Assembly (NCBI GenBank): GCA_009779895.1
Contig: WRBB01000013.1
Span: 1-64,000 of the forward strand
From: Lachnospiraceae bacterium
GTDB taxonomy: Bacteria > Bacillota > Clostridia > Lachnospirales > Lachnospiraceae
Length of the DNA stretch: 64,000 nucleotides
Reading direction: 5' to 3'
Shown: positions 62,239 to 64,000 of the stretch, piece by piece
Layout: the number at the start of each line of letters is the position of its first letter
Position numbering within the stretch: position 1 is the first letter of the stretch
Notes under the pieces: model-generated
Seen by the model: only the letters and a program-made list of their open reading frames with translations
The model's database searches: none
What the model was told of the DNA's origin: nothing
Translations under genes and position numbers: made by a program

Positions 62239-64000
62239 ATGTGTTTTCAAACCACAAAAGAACACGAAACCTTGCGTATGCAGGTGAGAGCGTTCGCAGA
62301 GAAAGAAATCAAACCCATTGCTTTTATGCTTGATCAGGAAAATGCCTTTCCCTTGGAGCAAGTAAAAATGTTGGGTGAAATGGGTTTGATGGGTATTACG
62401 TTTCCCAAGGAATATGGCGGTGCGGGCTTAGATTATCTAAGTTATGCCATTGCCGTAGAAGAACTGGCAAGAGTGGACGGTGGCAGTGGCGTGATTCTTT
62501 CTGCCCATGCCTCCCTTGGTGCCTGGCCGATTTATGCGTATGGCACCGAAGAACAAAAGGAAAAGTATCTGGTACCATTGGCTGATGGCAGTAAGATTGG
62601 TGCCTTTGGTTTGACAGAAACCAATGCCGGTAGTGATGCCATGGGTACGGAAACAACCGCTGACCCGGATGGAGATTATTATATTTTAAACGGTGGAAAG
62701 ATATTTATCACAAATGCGGATTATGCGGATATTTATGTAGTGACGGCGGTGACACAACCGGGTATGGGCTCTCGTGGTATCAGTGCATTTATTCTGGAAA
62801 AGGGCTGGGAGGGTTTTACTTTTGGTGAGCATTATGACAAGTTGGGCATTCGTTCTTCCTCTACGGCAGAGCTTGTTTTTAATAATGTCAAAGTACCAAA
62901 AGAAAATCTGCTTGGCAAAGAGGGAGAGGGTTTTCGTATTGCGATGGCAACGTTGGATGGTGGTAGAATCGGTATTGCAGCCCAAGCTCTGGGCATTGCG
63001 CAAGGTGCCTTTGAAGAAGCGTTAAAGTATGCCAAAGAACGTGTGCAATTTGGCAAACCCATTGCTTATAATCAAGCCATATCTTTTAAGTTGGCTGACA
63101 TGGCAACCAAACTAAGGGCGGCACGTTTGATGGTTTATAGTAGTGCGGAGTTGAAACAAAAAGGGCAGCCCCATGGTATGGAGGCGGCGATGGCCAAGCA
63201 GTACGCTTCCGACTTAGGTCTGGAAATCGTGAATGATGCATTACAAATACATGGTGGTGCAGGCTTTATGAAAGGTATGGCGGTAGAGCGTTTTTATCGA
63301 GATGCTAAGATATGTACGATTTATGAGGGTACCAATGAAATATTGCGTGCGGTTATTTCAGGTTACATTATAGGTAGGCCGCCCAAAGAAGCGGCAATGA
63401 AGTCCAAAAAAAGTGGACCGGTTACCGGCGTGCGCAAAAAGATGATATTAAAAGATGGTACTTTAAAAGAGCGTGTCGCTCAGTTGGTGGCATATTTGAA
63501 AGCAGATGGATATGACTTTACCATTGGCTTGGATGCAGAAACCCCAATTGCCTTGGCAAGTCGTGTGGTCTGCGCCGGTAAGGGGATTGGTCCCATTGAA
63601 AATATGGCACTGATAAAAGATTTGGCTTATCAAGCCGGTGCTGCGATTGGTTGTTCCAGACCTGTGGCAGAGACTCAGAGATATTTGCCGCTGAATCGTT
63701 ATATTGGTATGTCCGGGCAAAAATTTACGGGTAATCTTTATATTGGTGTTGGGGTGTCCGGTGCCGGACAGCATCTAAAAGGCATTAAAACTGCATCGAC
63801 GATTGTTGCCATTAATAACAGTGCCAATGCACAGATATTCAAAAATTGTGATTATGGTATTGTAGGTGATTTTACGGAAGTTCTGCCACTGCTAATTGAG
63901 ACCCTTGACAACGGTGAACCCAAGAAAGAAATGCCGCAACCAAAGAAAATCAAACGGGCAGTACCAAAGAAATTGCCGCCAAGTTACAAATTATATATTT
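62239..64000 (+). CDS. Acyl-CoA dehydrogenase fused to an EtfA-like domain (partial)
   Basis: At least 587 residues, open at the window edge. Residues 1-385 are a full acyl-CoA dehydrogenase: GAFGLTETNAGSDA binds FAD and the catalytic Glu is in IYEGTNEI (Glu363). Residues about 400-557 match the FAD domain of electron-transfer flavoprotein alpha: CAGKGIGPIENM, GCSRPVAE, GVGVSGAGQHLKGIK, TIVAINN and DYGIVGDFTEVLP. A Lys/Pro linker (about 560-582) then leads to PSYKLYI, which could start a rubredoxin-like domain beyond the edge. ATG 62239 has AAAGGAGGT upstream. It probably reduces an enoyl-CoA. Confidence 0.9.
   Translation, partial: MCFQTTKEHETLRMQVRAFAEKEIKPIAFMLDQENAFPLEQVKMLGEMGLMGITFPKEYGGAGLDYLSYAIAVEELARVDGGSGVILSAHASLGAWPIYAYGTEEQKEKYLVPLADGSKIGAFGLTETNAGSDAMGTETTADPDGDYYILNGGKIFITNADYADIYVVTAVTQPGMGSRGISAFILEKGWEGFTFGEHYDKLGIRSSSTAELVFNNVKVPKENLLGKEGEGFRIAMATLDGGRIGIAAQALGIAQGAFEEALKYAKERVQFGKPIAYNQAISFKLADMATKLRAARLMVYSSAELKQKGQPHGMEAAMAKQYASDLGLEIVNDALQIHGGAGFMKGMAVERFYRDAKICTIYEGTNEILRAVISGYIIGRPPKEAAMKSKKSGPVTGVRKKMILKDGTLKERVAQLVAYLKADGYDFTIGLDAETPIALASRVVCAGKGIGPIENMALIKDLAYQAGAAIGCSRPVAETQRYLPLNRYIGMSGQKFTGNLYIGVGVSGAGQHLKGIKTASTIVAINNSANAQIFKNCDYGIVGDFTEVLPLLIETLDNGEPKKEMPQPKKIKRAVPKKLPPSYKLYI

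Noticed and set aside
1..64000. Prophage, transposon, integron, CRISPR or defence island
   Set aside because: I saw no transposase, integrase, phage structural gene, repeat array or restriction/toxin pair; base composition looks even and the genes are core or metabolic.

Overview
The window is chromosomal DNA from a low-GC Gram-positive anaerobe, most likely a member of the Clostridia and plausibly of the Lachnospirales. Supporting features are a rpmG-secE-nusG-rplKAJL block with L1-type and L10 leader RNAs, a PerR-like regulator with ahpC/ahpF, class 1B dihydroorotate dehydrogenase (pyrK/pyrD), pyruvate formate-lyase, an FMN riboswitch before ribD-E-BA-H, lacLM-type beta-galactosidase, meso-diaminopimelate dehydrogenase, and many AGGAGG-type ribosome binding sites with some GTG and TTG starts. 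I saw no prophage, insertion sequence, CRISPR array or integrase.

Layout. 1-77 is the 3' end of a 23S rRNA. 426-5770 holds a membrane protein, signal peptidase I, an ECF sigma / membrane anti-sigma pair (minus strand) and a PerR-AhpC-AhpF peroxide-defence set. 5981-9440 is the translation and transcription block; it is not followed by rpoBC. 9760-15428 encodes a DUF3798 lipoprotein and a three-gene ABC importer. 15655-24254 is a GntR-controlled sugar locus: TIM-barrel isomerase/epimerase, SIS-domain protein, FGGY kinase, a tandem-duplicated binding lipoprotein, ATPase and permease. Its likely operators are palindromic TATA-rich sites at 15557 and 18119. A minus-strand tRNA-Trp(CCA) and dapA follow, then pflB-pflA.

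28806-32873 is a heterodimeric ABC exporter. On the minus strand, 35599-32933 reads DUF4190 protein, DtxR-family regulator, Hpt protein, purE, purK. Then come a second DUF4190 protein, an Lgt-family enzyme, two TM2 proteins, copper ATPase copA, and ddh behind an unassigned structured leader. 41428-45714 is the riboflavin operon plus mnmM-like methyltransferase. 45739-49589 holds an AEC permease, two YgjV-like paralogues and a DegV protein (the last three sharing promoter-embedded repeats), and a zincin-like metalloprotease. 49664-54406 is an anion transporter plus pyrF-pyrK-pyrD and a cysteine hydrolase. 54518-59455 is galactose/lactose use (galK, araC-type regulator, lacL, lacM). The window ends in an apparent operon of an OFA-type MFS carrier, a CoA-transferase and an acyl-CoA dehydrogenase fused to an EtfA-like domain, which runs off the end.

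How the parts fit together: the organism appears to import several sugars by ABC transport, ferment through pyruvate formate-lyase, make its own riboflavin and pyrimidines, and run a CoA-linked carboxylic-acid reduction route at the right edge. The most unusual items are the ACAD-EtfA fusion operon, the double-domain binding protein, the duplicated L1 leader, the shared FabT-like promoter repeats, and the leader before ddh. All functional calls rest on reading motifs by eye; no database search was run.
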